Assembly (NCBI GenBank): GCA_964399475.1
Contig: CAYNRB010000128.1
Span: 1 to 9,325 of the forward strand
DNA: 9,325 nt
Reading direction: 5' to 3'
From: QPIN01 sp964399475
Lineage (GTDB): Bacteria > Pseudomonadota > Gammaproteobacteria > Methylococcales > Methylomonadaceae
Of the stretch, positions 1 through 6,836 are shown in pieces (the stretch's first letter is position 1; each line of letters opens with the position of its first letter). The position numbers and the translations under genes are program-made. The notes under the pieces were generated by a model. That model was not told the DNA's origin. It saw only the letters and a program-made list of their open reading frames with translations, and searched no databases.

Positions 1-15
1 TTTTAATTTCATAAA

Positions 16-37
16 CTGTGATCACGCGAAGTATAGG
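16..37 (+). repeat. Short intergenic repeat containing GAAGTATA
   Basis: The stretch CTGTGATCACGCGAAGTATA followed by GG lies just past the 3' end of the histidine kinase gene. It resembles CCCTGACCGTACGAAGTATA at 2949-2968 and, on the other strand, CCGTGACCGTGCGAAGTATA at 9000-8981. The common core is TGAYC, three or four variable bases, then CGAAGTATA. A shorter match, ACGAAGTATAGG, is at 1891-1902. All copies are between genes. This is probably a small dispersed repeat or a fragment of one. No function is evident from the sequence. Confidence 0.5.
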
Positions 38-61
38 TTAGTTTAATTGTATTTTTCAAGG

Positions 62-1801
62 CTAAATATTAGGTAAAAAGAATTTAAATATAGCACCTCC
101 CTCTGGATTTTGTTCAACCCATAATTTTCCTTTATGAATTGATATGATTTCCTGACAAATTGATAACCCAAGTCCAGTTCCACCCGCAGCACTTTTAGTT
201 ATACTACTCTGAATAAATTTATCAAAAACGGCATCCATTTCATTTTCTGGAATCCCTAGACCCTGGTCTATTATCGAAAATAAAACGCCGATTGTTGTGT
301 GGGTATCGGTAGCACGTTTGCCGAGCATAATCTGATCTTTTTCAAGAGTGATAAAGATAGCTTTGTTCTCAGGGGAAAATTTAATTGCATTGGCTATTAA
401 ATTGCTCAACAGTTGTAGAATCTTCCCTGCATCACAGGTGACTATAAGAGATTCTGTAGGTTGGTTAATTTTAAAATCTAAGTTTTTTTCGAGTATTTTT
501 GCAGAATATTCATTTGCAATTTGCTGAGTTAATTTATAGATATCTTTTTTTTCTAATACAATGTTTTCTTTGCCAGCTTCCAGTTTTGATAGATCTAGAA
601 GGTCATTCAGTAAAATAAGTAGGCGTTGGCTACTGGTTTCAATATTTGTAATAAATTTATACAGTTTTTCGGTCTGTTTTTGATCGATAGGTTTGTTTTT
701 AAATTGCTTTAGGCATAAGTGGGTAAAGCTAATAATGGCATGCATGGGTGTTCTGAGCTCATGAGACATATTAGCTAAAAATTCACTTTTGGCTTTATTG
801 GCAAATTCTGCTTCTTCTTTGGCACACAATATGTCATTGACTTGCTCATCAACTAGATCTTGTAAATTGTCACGATGAAGTTCTAATTGGTTATGGTAAA
901 TTCTTCTCTCAGTAATATTGGTGTAAATACTTAAATATTGATACGGTTTTTTTTGTTCATCAAGAAAAGGGGTAGTACTTTCGGAAAACCAGACTTTATT
1001 CTGCTGTTTATCTAAAAAACAGGCTTCACCTACCCAGGAGCTCCCTTGTTTTAAAGATTCTCTTCTCTGTTGTAGTTGTAACTCATTTTCTGAACGCCCT
1101 CCCAATTTGGATTGAATATACTGCTCACCTATGAATTCACTACGACTTCTTCCTAGCATTTTGCAAAAATGATCATTAATGTCAACTACCCGAAAATCTT
1201 GATCACGGGTAATAACGCCAGCAGCAAAGTCTAAAGCATGTTTATGATCTTCAAGTTCTTTCTCAAGTTTTTTATCTAAGGTAACATCTCTAAAAAAACA
1301 GACAATGGTTTCTGGATCAAGAGATTCATCAGTGTCAAAATCATTTTCAAACGGATCCTCTTCATCAAATAAGGTGGTATTTTGGTCACTGGCTTCTGCT
1401 GTTGATACATAGAGTAAAATGTCAAAGCCCATTCTATGTTTTCCAACCAAAGGAATATCTTTTGAAGCACGAGATGTGATGAAATAACGAATATAGGCAC
1501 CTACATTGCCTTCTACCCAGTCAGGACAAGGGATTAAATCTGGGATTAGTCGAGTTACTGTTTCTGCTTCACTGTAGCCAAAGATGTGTTGAGCAGCAAT
1601 ATTAAAGGATTCGACTAAACCTTCGGGAGAAAAGGTAATAATTCCATCGGAGGCATTGTGTAATAATGAATGGAGTTTTGATTGTGCACCAATGAGTTCA
1701 AAGCCGACTTGAGACAGTTCTGCATTTTGTTTTTTTAAACCAGAGAGTTCATGAACTAATTGGGTAATTTCATTCTCTTGATCATTGGGTTTTTCATTCA
1801 T
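62..1801 (-). CDS. Soluble PAS-PAS sensor histidine kinase
   Basis: This 579-residue two-component histidine kinase would autophosphorylate on a histidine and pass the phosphate to a response regulator. The N terminus (about 10-45) looks like a coiled coil. A PAS domain follows at about 42-175 and a second at about 187-300, ending in the typical NITERR exit. A helical linker (300-340) leads to the HisKA domain, with the H-box SHELRTP at 346-352 and phosphoacceptor H347. The HATPase_c domain has its N-box around N471, G1 box DQGLGIP at 512-518, F-box near 525-530 and G2 box GGTGLGLS at 540-547. No membrane segment or signal peptide is visible, so it probably senses an internal signal; the PAS ligand cannot be read. 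It has no receiver domain of its own. The likely partner is the regulator gene 103 bases upstream on the same strand. The first PAS domain carries a very acidic insert at about 146-164. The ATG start lacks a clear Shine-Dalgarno sequence, but no other Met lies near the N terminus. Confidence 0.93.
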   Translation of the reverse strand: MNEKPNDQENEITQLVHELSGLKKQNAELSQVGFELIGAQSKLHSLLHNASDGIITFSPEGLVESFNIAAQHIFGYSEAETVTRLIPDLIPCPDWVEGNVGAYIRYFITSRASKDIPLVGKHRMGFDILLYVSTAEASDQNTTLFDEEDPFENDFDTDESLDPETIVCFFRDVTLDKKLEKELEDHKHALDFAAGVITRDQDFRVVDINDHFCKMLGRSRSEFIGEQYIQSKLGGRSENELQLQQRRESLKQGSSWVGEACFLDKQQNKVWFSESTTPFLDEQKKPYQYLSIYTNITERRIYHNQLELHRDNLQDLVDEQVNDILCAKEEAEFANKAKSEFLANMSHELRTPMHAIISFTHLCLKQFKNKPIDQKQTEKLYKFITNIETSSQRLLILLNDLLDLSKLEAGKENIVLEKKDIYKLTQQIANEYSAKILEKNLDFKINQPTESLIVTCDAGKILQLLSNLIANAIKFSPENKAIFITLEKDQIMLGKRATDTHTTIGVLFSIIDQGLGIPENEMDAVFDKFIQSSITKSAAGGTGLGLSICQEIISIHKGKLWVEQNPEGGAIFKFFLPNI

Positions 1802-1862
1802 TCTTTGAAGTATAGTTGATTATTTAATCTTGTAATTAAGGTATGAATGATATGACTTTTCT

Positions 1863-1913
1863 TGCCAAAATTGCGCTTGATTCTAAAATAACGAAGTATA
1901 GGTTTTATGGCAA
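1863..1913. repeat. Inverted repeat across the 3' end of the response regulator gene
   Basis: TTGCCAAAA at 1863-1871 pairs with TTTTATGGCAA at 1903-1913, with a small bulge and a loop of about 31 bases. The right arm covers the stop codon of the regulator gene, which ends at 1905. The loop contains ACGAAGTATAGG, a member of the dispersed GAAGTATA repeat. A second GAAGTATAG lies at 1807-1815, just upstream of the kinase start. In the transcript this could form a stem-loop between regulator and kinase and alter their ratio. It has no U-tract, so an intrinsic terminator is unlikely. The function is inferred only. Confidence 0.35.
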
Positions 1914-2822
1914 GGTAGGCGTATTATTTAAAGTAATACGAGCACAAACTTCATTCCCTTTTCCTTTATATTCAATAGATGAAAAACTTAAGTTGTTGGC
2001 AACAGCAATACCTCTTCCATGGTTGTCCATTACTCGGTCAGGATCAAATTCCATATATGATTTCCAATCAAACCCTGCACCTTGATCAATAACGGTGATT
2101 TCTATAAAGTCGGGGTGTCTAGCAAAACTAATTGACGCTGATTTATTTGTGTTTTCGGCTAATTGTAAACGTTTATTGACTTCATCGACCCATGAACCGG
2201 ATTCATTTAATGAAGACTTTTCTTCGTAAGAAATACCTAGATTGCCATGCTCTATCGCATTAATCATTAATTCAGACAGTCCCATGACGATACTTGAAGG
2301 TTCGGGGCAGGCATTAGAAATTAAAGAGACAATTGAACGAACATCATCTAAGGTTTTAAATTCGAAGGCTGCCGTTTTAAGCATGCCCATCGTGAGTTTT
2401 GTTTGATCCAGATCTTCTTGGATTTTTTTAAAACGTAAACGGTCATTAACAGCTGTTTTAGTAACGGATAAAAGAACCTCTTCTTCAAAGGGTTTAGTTA
2501 AGTAATAATATGCGCCTGCATTCAAACCTTCTGCAATATCGGGTACACTGGCTTTTGCTGTCTGGAAAATAACCGGACAATGTTGGAGAATAGGATGCTG
2601 CTTGATTTTTTCGAGTACTTCCATCCCTGTCATGTTTGGCATCATCCTATCTAGCAAGATGACGTCAAAATCTTCAGGTGATTTTTCTAACATTTGCCAA
2701 GCAATAACCCCGTCTGATGCAGTACTTAATTTATAATCGAATACACTTAAATATTCTGAAATTATTTCTAGATTTAATTCTTCATCATCTACGATTAAAA
2801 TATGCGCTGGATTGCTTTGCAT
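1905..2822 (-). CDS. Response regulator with RsbW-like ATPase output domain
   Basis: This 305-residue cytoplasmic protein has two domains. Residues 6-125 are a receiver: acidic pocket D12-D13-E14, phosphoacceptor D58 in LLDRMMP, T88, and K110 in LTKP. A helical linker at 126-150 leads to a HATPase_c_2-type domain (about 155-300) with ELMINAIEHGNLG at 184-196 (E184, N188), the Mg/ATP motif DQGAGFD at 246-252, and GRGIA at 269-273. That fold is typical of anti-sigma-factor serine kinases (RsbW/SpoIIAB), not of DNA-binding outputs, so it probably acts by protein contact or protein phosphorylation. A hydrophilic insert at about 198-226, between the N-box and the second motif, seems typical of such receiver-ATPase proteins. 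It lies upstream of and co-directional with the PAS kinase, which is the likely phosphodonor. No STAS, PP2C or sigma-factor partner is in the window. The ATG at 2822 is chosen because the receiver fold begins at once; the ribosome site is weak. Confidence 0.9.
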   Translation of the reverse strand: MQSNPAHILIVDDEELNLEIISEYLSVFDYKLSTASDGVIAWQMLEKSPEDFDVILLDRMMPNMTGMEVLEKIKQHPILQHCPVIFQTAKASVPDIAEGLNAGAYYYLTKPFEEEVLLSVTKTAVNDRLRFKKIQEDLDQTKLTMGMLKTAAFEFKTLDDVRSIVSLISNACPEPSSIVMGLSELMINAIEHGNLGISYEEKSSLNESGSWVDEVNKRLQLAENTNKSASISFARHPDFIEITVIDQGAGFDWKSYMEFDPDRVMDNHGRGIAVANNLSFSSIEYKGKGNEVCARITLNNTPTLP

Positions 2823-2935
2823 TTTGTCTAAGACCTATAAATTTTTTGAGAGAATTATTTTACATTCGTTATTTAATATAGTTGAAACTTTTTGATTTTG
2901 CAGAAAATGGTTGCTATTTTGTTTATGTGCGGCAT

Positions 2936-2968
2936 TATACTTTCGCATCCCTGACCGTACGAAGTATA
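2936..2968. promoter_or_regulatory. Palindromic repeat with outward TATAAT boxes; candidate divergent promoter
   Basis: TATACTTTCG (2936-2945) and CGAAGTATA (2960-2968) form an imperfect inverted repeat in the 371-base gap between the response regulator (minus) and the deformylase (plus). Each end carries a perfect outward-facing -10 hexamer: TATAAT at 2965-2970 on plus and at 2939-2934 on minus. For the plus direction, TTCGCA at 2942-2947 is a 4/6 match to -35 with a 17-base spacer. For the minus direction the best -35 is TTCGTA (2963-2958, 3/6, 18-base spacer). The right half is a copy of the dispersed TGACCGT-CGAAGTATA repeat. The palindrome is clear; the promoter role is inference. Confidence 0.35.
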
Positions 2969-3006
2969 ATTTAAGCATGAATGTCTTTATCTAGCTAAGG
3001 AACGTG

Positions 3007-3147
3007 CACAAAATAACTTGAGCAACTAGCTTGTATTTTTGTCCGTCTTCTGCGTTGCAGCTTCGGTTACATAGCTTGCTATGCGCCTATTGCTGCACGA
3101 CCAAAGACAAACAAAAATCCTGTCCAATAATGGACGATTATTTATTT
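3007..3147 (+). repeat. MITE-like palindromic element, copy A
   Basis: This imperfect hairpin of about 140 bases has no coding capacity. Inner arms 3036-3061 (TTTTTGTCCGTCTT onward) and 3092-3117 (ending GACAAACAAAAA) pair over roughly 26 bases with a few mismatches. The centre holds the perfect mini-hairpin CATAGC-TT-GCTATG at 3070-3083. The outer end GATTATTTATT recurs in copy B. Bases 3072-3116 match 9052-9096 with one difference in 45. It also matches the reverse complement of 3762-3912, notably in the middle, CTTCGGTTACATAGC. It ends about 46 bases before the deformylase start, so the deformylase promoter must lie in it, in the short gap after it, or upstream of it. Outer boundaries are approximate. 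Confidence 0.8.
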
Positions 3148-3193
3148 CCAGCTCTCTAACATATAAATTGGGTCTAATAACAAGATTTTAATA

Positions 3194-3724
3194 ATGAATG
3201 AAAATTGTAAAATAGCCCAGTTAGGGCATCCTGTATTAAGACAACATGCGCATACTGTAGAAAATATTAATGCTGAAAATATTATTCAATTGGTAGAAAG
3301 TATGCTCCATACTTTATCTGAATCTAAAGGAGTCGGTCTCGCCGCACCTCAAATATTTGAATCTATACGACTATTAATAGTGGCATCTAGGCCTTCAATA
3401 CGTTATCCCGAAGCACCTGAAATGGAACCTGTCGTTATGTTTAATCCTGAGTATGAAGTATTGTCAGATGAGATGATCAGTGATTGGGAAGGTTGTTTAA
3501 GTATTCCTGGTATCAGAGCTTTAGTACCGAGATATGAAAAGATAAAAATTACTTATAGCGATCAGCAAGGAGTCAAAAATGAATTAATTGCCACTGGTTT
3601 TATCGCACGGGTATTTCAGCATGAATATGATCATTTAAACGGACTGGTTTATTTGGATCGGGTGATTAACAATAAGGATATTATTTCAGAATCTGAATTT
3701 CAGAAAAGAATGGAACAGGACTGA
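3194..3724 (+). CDS. def: Peptide deformylase
   Basis: This cytoplasmic metalloenzyme removes the formyl group from the N-terminal formyl-methionine of new proteins, releasing formate. All three family motifs are present: GVGLAAPQ at 46-53, EGCLS at 99-103, and HEYDH at 143-147. The metal ligands are C101, H143 and H147, and E144 is the catalytic acid/base. The length, 176 residues, is normal. The ATG start fits the family N terminus, where GHPVLRQ (11-17) corresponds to the usual DPVLR segment; no strong Shine-Dalgarno is visible. The gene is alone: fmt, its frequent neighbour, is absent and both flanking genes run on the other strand. That makes a second, non-housekeeping deformylase possible, but this cannot be told from one window. 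MITE-like copies lie on both sides. The neighbouring formate dehydrogenase could consume the formate it releases, though the proximity may be chance. Confidence 0.95.
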   Translation: MNENCKIAQLGHPVLRQHAHTVENINAENIIQLVESMLHTLSESKGVGLAAPQIFESIRLLIVASRPSIRYPEAPEMEPVVMFNPEYEVLSDEMISDWEGCLSIPGIRALVPRYEKIKITYSDQQGVKNELIATGFIARVFQHEYDHLNGLVYLDRVINNKDIISESEFQKRMEQD

Positions 3725-3761
3725 TTAAAAATAATGGCAACTATAGAGCAGACTTTAGGTC

Positions 3762-3912
3762 ACACGCAATAAATAACCTACCAATATTGTGACGTATTTT
3801 TGTTTGCCTTTGGCGTTGCTACGTAGGGCACGTAGCGAGCTATGTAACCGAAGTGGCAACGCCAAAGGCGGACAAAAAGACAAGCAAGATTGGTGGGTTA
3901 TTTATTGCGTGT
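3762..3912 (-). repeat. MITE-like palindromic element, copy C (opposite orientation)
   Basis: This long near-palindrome follows the deformylase. ACACGCAATAAATAACC starting at 3762 pairs with GGTTATTTATTGCGTGT ending at 3912. The inner arms TTTTGTTTGCCTTTGGCG and CGCCAAAGGCGGACAAAAA also pair, leaving a loop of about 35 bases around ACGTAGCGAGCTATG. Read on the minus strand it matches copy A in the centre, and its 3893-3865 segment matches copy B 8934-8962 with 2 differences in 29. Copies A and C therefore bracket the deformylase in inverted orientation. It would be transcribed into a strong hairpin after the deformylase and could stop readthrough or protect the 3' end, although no U-tract follows. 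Confidence 0.8.
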
Positions 3913-3913
3913 T

Positions 3914-4021
3914 GCCTTAGTCCGCAACATGACGATATCACCAATTATACTTAATTGGGGAGATTTAATAAGTTCCGGAAGTTATTAAATCTTCACTCCT
4001 TAATTGCGGACTAAAGTCCGC
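3914..4021. repeat. Compound stem-loop region after the formate dehydrogenase operon
   Basis: Several nested inverted repeats fill the space between copy C and the alpha-subunit stop. AGATTTAATAA (3961-3971) and TTATTAAATCT (3982-3992) are a perfect 11-base stem around TTCCGG. TTAGTCCGCAA (3917-3927) pairs with TTGCGGACTAA (4004-4014) as an outer clamp. GCGGAC-TAAA-GTCCGC (4006-4021) is a further tight hairpin. The GCGGACTAAAGTCCGC-GCTAC end resembles a palindromic repeat I recall from many unrelated bacteria. The position, about 12 bases after the operon stop, suggests a 3' transcript-stabilising or terminating role, but no run of U follows on the minus strand. Confidence 0.6.
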
Positions 4022-4032
4022 GCTACAGAAGC

Positions 4033-6807
4033 CTAATTTATCCGCGTGCCAATTTTTCCGCCCGCACTGGCTTTTATCGCACAGAATTTAAATTCGGGGA
4101 TTTTAGCCGAAGGATCTAAGGCTTCATTGGTAATAAGGTTAGCACTGGCTTCGTTATAACAAAAAGCCATAAAGATTGTGCCTTTTTGAATGCCTAAATT
4201 TACACGGGCATAGGCAGATATTTTCCCTCGTCTTGATTCAATGGTAATCAGTTCACCGGGTTTGCTTCCCAGGTTTTTTAAATCTTCAGGGTGTATGCTT
4301 AAAACTGGATCGGGTTCAATCGCATCAAGGGTAGGGGAATGGCGTGTCATACTTCCTGTATGCCAATGTTCAAGTTGACGTCCAGTTATAAAAATTAAAG
4401 GGTATTCATCATCTGGCATTTCGTCTGCATGGATATATTCAGCAGGAACAAAACGACCTTTTCCAGATTCAGTTGGAAAACCGTCTGTAAAAATAATAGG
4501 TTGACCTGGGTCACCAATATTTTCAAGTGGATAGGTCAATGAGTCTTCTGTTTCCAGTCTATCCCATGTCATACCTGCAATGCTGGGCATGGCCTGACGC
4601 ATTTCGTTGAATACATCTTCTGCGCCGTTATAATTCCAGCCACAGCCTAAGCGATTTGCAATTTCCTGAATAATCCATAAATCCTGTTGGGCATCGCCTG
4701 GAGGATTGATTGCCTGACGCCCCATTTGTACGCGCCTGTCTGTATTCGAAAAAGTCCCCGTTTTTTCGTAAAATGCAGAGGAAGGCAAAATTACATCAGC
4801 AAAGCCAGCTGTTTCAGTCAGAAATATATCCTGTACAACCATATGTTGCAGTTCAGCAAAAGCTTGACGCACATGATTCTGATTAGGGTCAGACATGGCT
4901 GGATTTTCGCCTTCAATGAACATGCCAAATATTTCTTTATCTAAAATAGCATGAATCATTTCTACCGTGGTTAATCCGCTTTCAGGGTTTAATTTGACTC
5001 CCCAGAGTTGTTCAAATTTAGCTTGATTTTCAGGATCTTCAACGGGTTGATAATCAGGATAAACCATGGGGATCAGGCCTACATCTGAAGCACCTTGTAC
5101 GTTGTTTTGGCCTCGTAAAGGGTGCAATCCAGAACCTGGCTTGCCAATTTGTCCGGTCATTAAAGCTAGTGCAATAAGACAACGCGCATTATCAGTGCCA
5201 TGAATATGCTGAGAAATACCCATGCCCCATAAAATCATTGAGCTACTAGATGTAGCATAAAGCCGAGCAACTTCTCTTAGTGTTTCAGCATCAATACCAC
5301 AAATCGGAGCCACTTTTTCTGGGCTATAATTTTTTAAATGCTCACGCATATGCTCAAAATCAGCGGTATGTTTTTTTATGTAATCATCATCTTGTAAGCC
5401 TTCATCAAGAATAATATGCATAATACCATTCAGCATGGCCACATCAGTATCAGGACGAAATTGCAATACATGTGAGGCATATTTAGCAATATCAGTTCTA
5501 TTGGGATCCATTAAAATGATTTTTGTGCCATTTTTGGCCGCATTCTTCATGAATGTAGCACCAACAGGGTGATTGACCGTTGGGTTTGAACCAATAATGA
5601 TAACAACTTCTGCTTTACTGACATCGGAAACAGGATTGGAAACAGCACCTGAGCCTAGGCATTCAAGTAAGGCGACAACTGAGGAGGCGTGACAAAGTCG
5701 GGTGCAATGGTCAACATTATTAGAACCGAATCCGGTACGAATAAGTTTTTGGAAAAGATAGGCTTCTTCGTTACTACCTTTGGCAGATCCTAAACCTGCT
5801 AAGGCATTTTTACCTATTTCATCACGAATTTTTTTAAGTCCATTGGCTGCAAAGTCTAAAGCTTCATCCCAGCTTGCAACTCGAAAGACTTTATCCATAT
5901 CATTAGGATCTAATAATTCAGTTGTTTTGGCTACACCCTCTCGTCTGATTAAGGGATGAGTCAAGCGTAAGGGATTATGAATATAATTAAAACCATATCG
6001 TCCCTTGACGCATAGACGGTAATGGTTAGTAAATCCATCACGTCCTTCGGTATATAAAATTTTATTATCTTTTACATGATATTTGATTAAACAGCCTACA
6101 CCACAATAAGGACAGGTTGAATCGACTGTCTTATCGACAATTTCTAAGCCAACATTGTTGGCAGGCATTAATGCCCCAGTTGGACATGCCTGAACACATT
6201 CGCCGCAAGCTACACAGCTACTGGCTGCCATCGGGTCAGCAATATCAAATACAATTTCAGCATGAGCGCCGCGATGTGCAAATCCGATCACATCGTTCAT
6301 TTGTTCTTCACGGCAAGCACGTAAACAGCGAGTACATTGAATGCAAGCATCCATATTAACAGCAATGGCGGGGTGTGATAAATCAGCTGCTGGTTGTTTG
6401 CGTGATTCAAAGCGAGGTTCACCAACTTTGAGTTTTTTAACCCACAAATCTAATTCAGAATCCAGTTTATAAGGTGAATCAGCTTGATCGGGCATGTCGG
6501 ATTTTAATAATTCCAGAACCATTTTCTGTGATTTTGTTGCACGTTCACTGGCCGTTTGAACTTTCATGCCTTCCGTTGCAGATCGGCAACATGAAGGTGC
6601 TAAGGTTCTTTCTCCATCAATTTCTACTACACAAGCCCGACAATTGCCATCGGAACGTAAATCTTCTTTATAACAAAGATGGGGTATTTCTTTGCCTAAA
6701 CGTTTAGCAGTCTGAATTAGAGTTTCGCCTTCATAAGCGATTGCAGCTTCACCGTCCAGTGTGAAGTTGATTGTTGCTTTATTCATGTAATCTGGATTTG
6801 CAGCCAT
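4033..6807 (-). CDS. fdhA: NAD-dependent formate dehydrogenase, catalytic alpha subunit
   Basis: This 924-residue cytoplasmic Mo/W-bis-MGD enzyme subunit oxidises formate to CO2 and sends electrons through Fe-S clusters to the beta subunit. In order: a [2Fe-2S] plant-ferredoxin/NuoG-like domain (C45, C56, C59, C73); two ferredoxin-type [4Fe-4S] motifs (C155-C158-C161-C165 and C198-C201-C204-C208); the catalytic-domain [4Fe-4S] site (C232, C235, C239, C266); the molybdopterin domain; and a dinucleotide-binding C-terminal domain from about 800. The active site aligns with E. coli FdhF: C372-H373 stands where that enzyme has Sec140-His141, and R565 in PLRGQNNVQG stands at Arg333. It is thus a cysteine enzyme needing no selenium. 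The NuoG-type His-Cys3 cluster motif is not visible at 90-140. Length and layout fit the FdsA/Fdh1A group. The ATG is 29 bases after the beta gene, with only a weak AGAAGAG upstream; Met8 is an alternative start. No TAT signal is seen. fdhD and the small fdsD-type gene are absent. Confidence 0.95.
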   Translation of the reverse strand: MAANPDYMNKATINFTLDGEAAIAYEGETLIQTAKRLGKEIPHLCYKEDLRSDGNCRACVVEIDGERTLAPSCCRSATEGMKVQTASERATKSQKMVLELLKSDMPDQADSPYKLDSELDLWVKKLKVGEPRFESRKQPAADLSHPAIAVNMDACIQCTRCLRACREEQMNDVIGFAHRGAHAEIVFDIADPMAASSCVACGECVQACPTGALMPANNVGLEIVDKTVDSTCPYCGVGCLIKYHVKDNKILYTEGRDGFTNHYRLCVKGRYGFNYIHNPLRLTHPLIRREGVAKTTELLDPNDMDKVFRVASWDEALDFAANGLKKIRDEIGKNALAGLGSAKGSNEEAYLFQKLIRTGFGSNNVDHCTRLCHASSVVALLECLGSGAVSNPVSDVSKAEVVIIIGSNPTVNHPVGATFMKNAAKNGTKIILMDPNRTDIAKYASHVLQFRPDTDVAMLNGIMHIILDEGLQDDDYIKKHTADFEHMREHLKNYSPEKVAPICGIDAETLREVARLYATSSSSMILWGMGISQHIHGTDNARCLIALALMTGQIGKPGSGLHPLRGQNNVQGASDVGLIPMVYPDYQPVEDPENQAKFEQLWGVKLNPESGLTTVEMIHAILDKEIFGMFIEGENPAMSDPNQNHVRQAFAELQHMVVQDIFLTETAGFADVILPSSAFYEKTGTFSNTDRRVQMGRQAINPPGDAQQDLWIIQEIANRLGCGWNYNGAEDVFNEMRQAMPSIAGMTWDRLETEDSLTYPLENIGDPGQPIIFTDGFPTESGKGRFVPAEYIHADEMPDDEYPLIFITGRQLEHWHTGSMTRHSPTLDAIEPDPVLSIHPEDLKNLGSKPGELITIESRRGKISAYARVNLGIQKGTIFMAFCYNEASANLITNEALDPSAKIPEFKFCAIKASAGGKIGTRIN

Positions 6808-6836
6808 GGTTTAATCTCTTCTACTTAACAGGAGGG

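Noticed and set aside
1843..2085. 80-codon plus-strand open frame overlapping the response regulator 3' end
   Set aside because: It is antisense to the conserved ATPase domain of the regulator and has no motif of its own. Other long antisense frames over the kinase and fdh genes were set aside for the same reason.
3007..3147. Riboswitch or structured leader RNA specific to def
   Set aside because: The same hairpin occurs after def in opposite orientation and far upstream of the fdh operon, so it is a dispersed repeat and not a gene-specific leader.
5681..5710. Possible selenocysteine codon in the formate dehydrogenase active site
   Set aside because: The active-site position aligned to Sec140 of E. 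coli FdhF encodes cysteine (C372) and the frame has no internal TGA.
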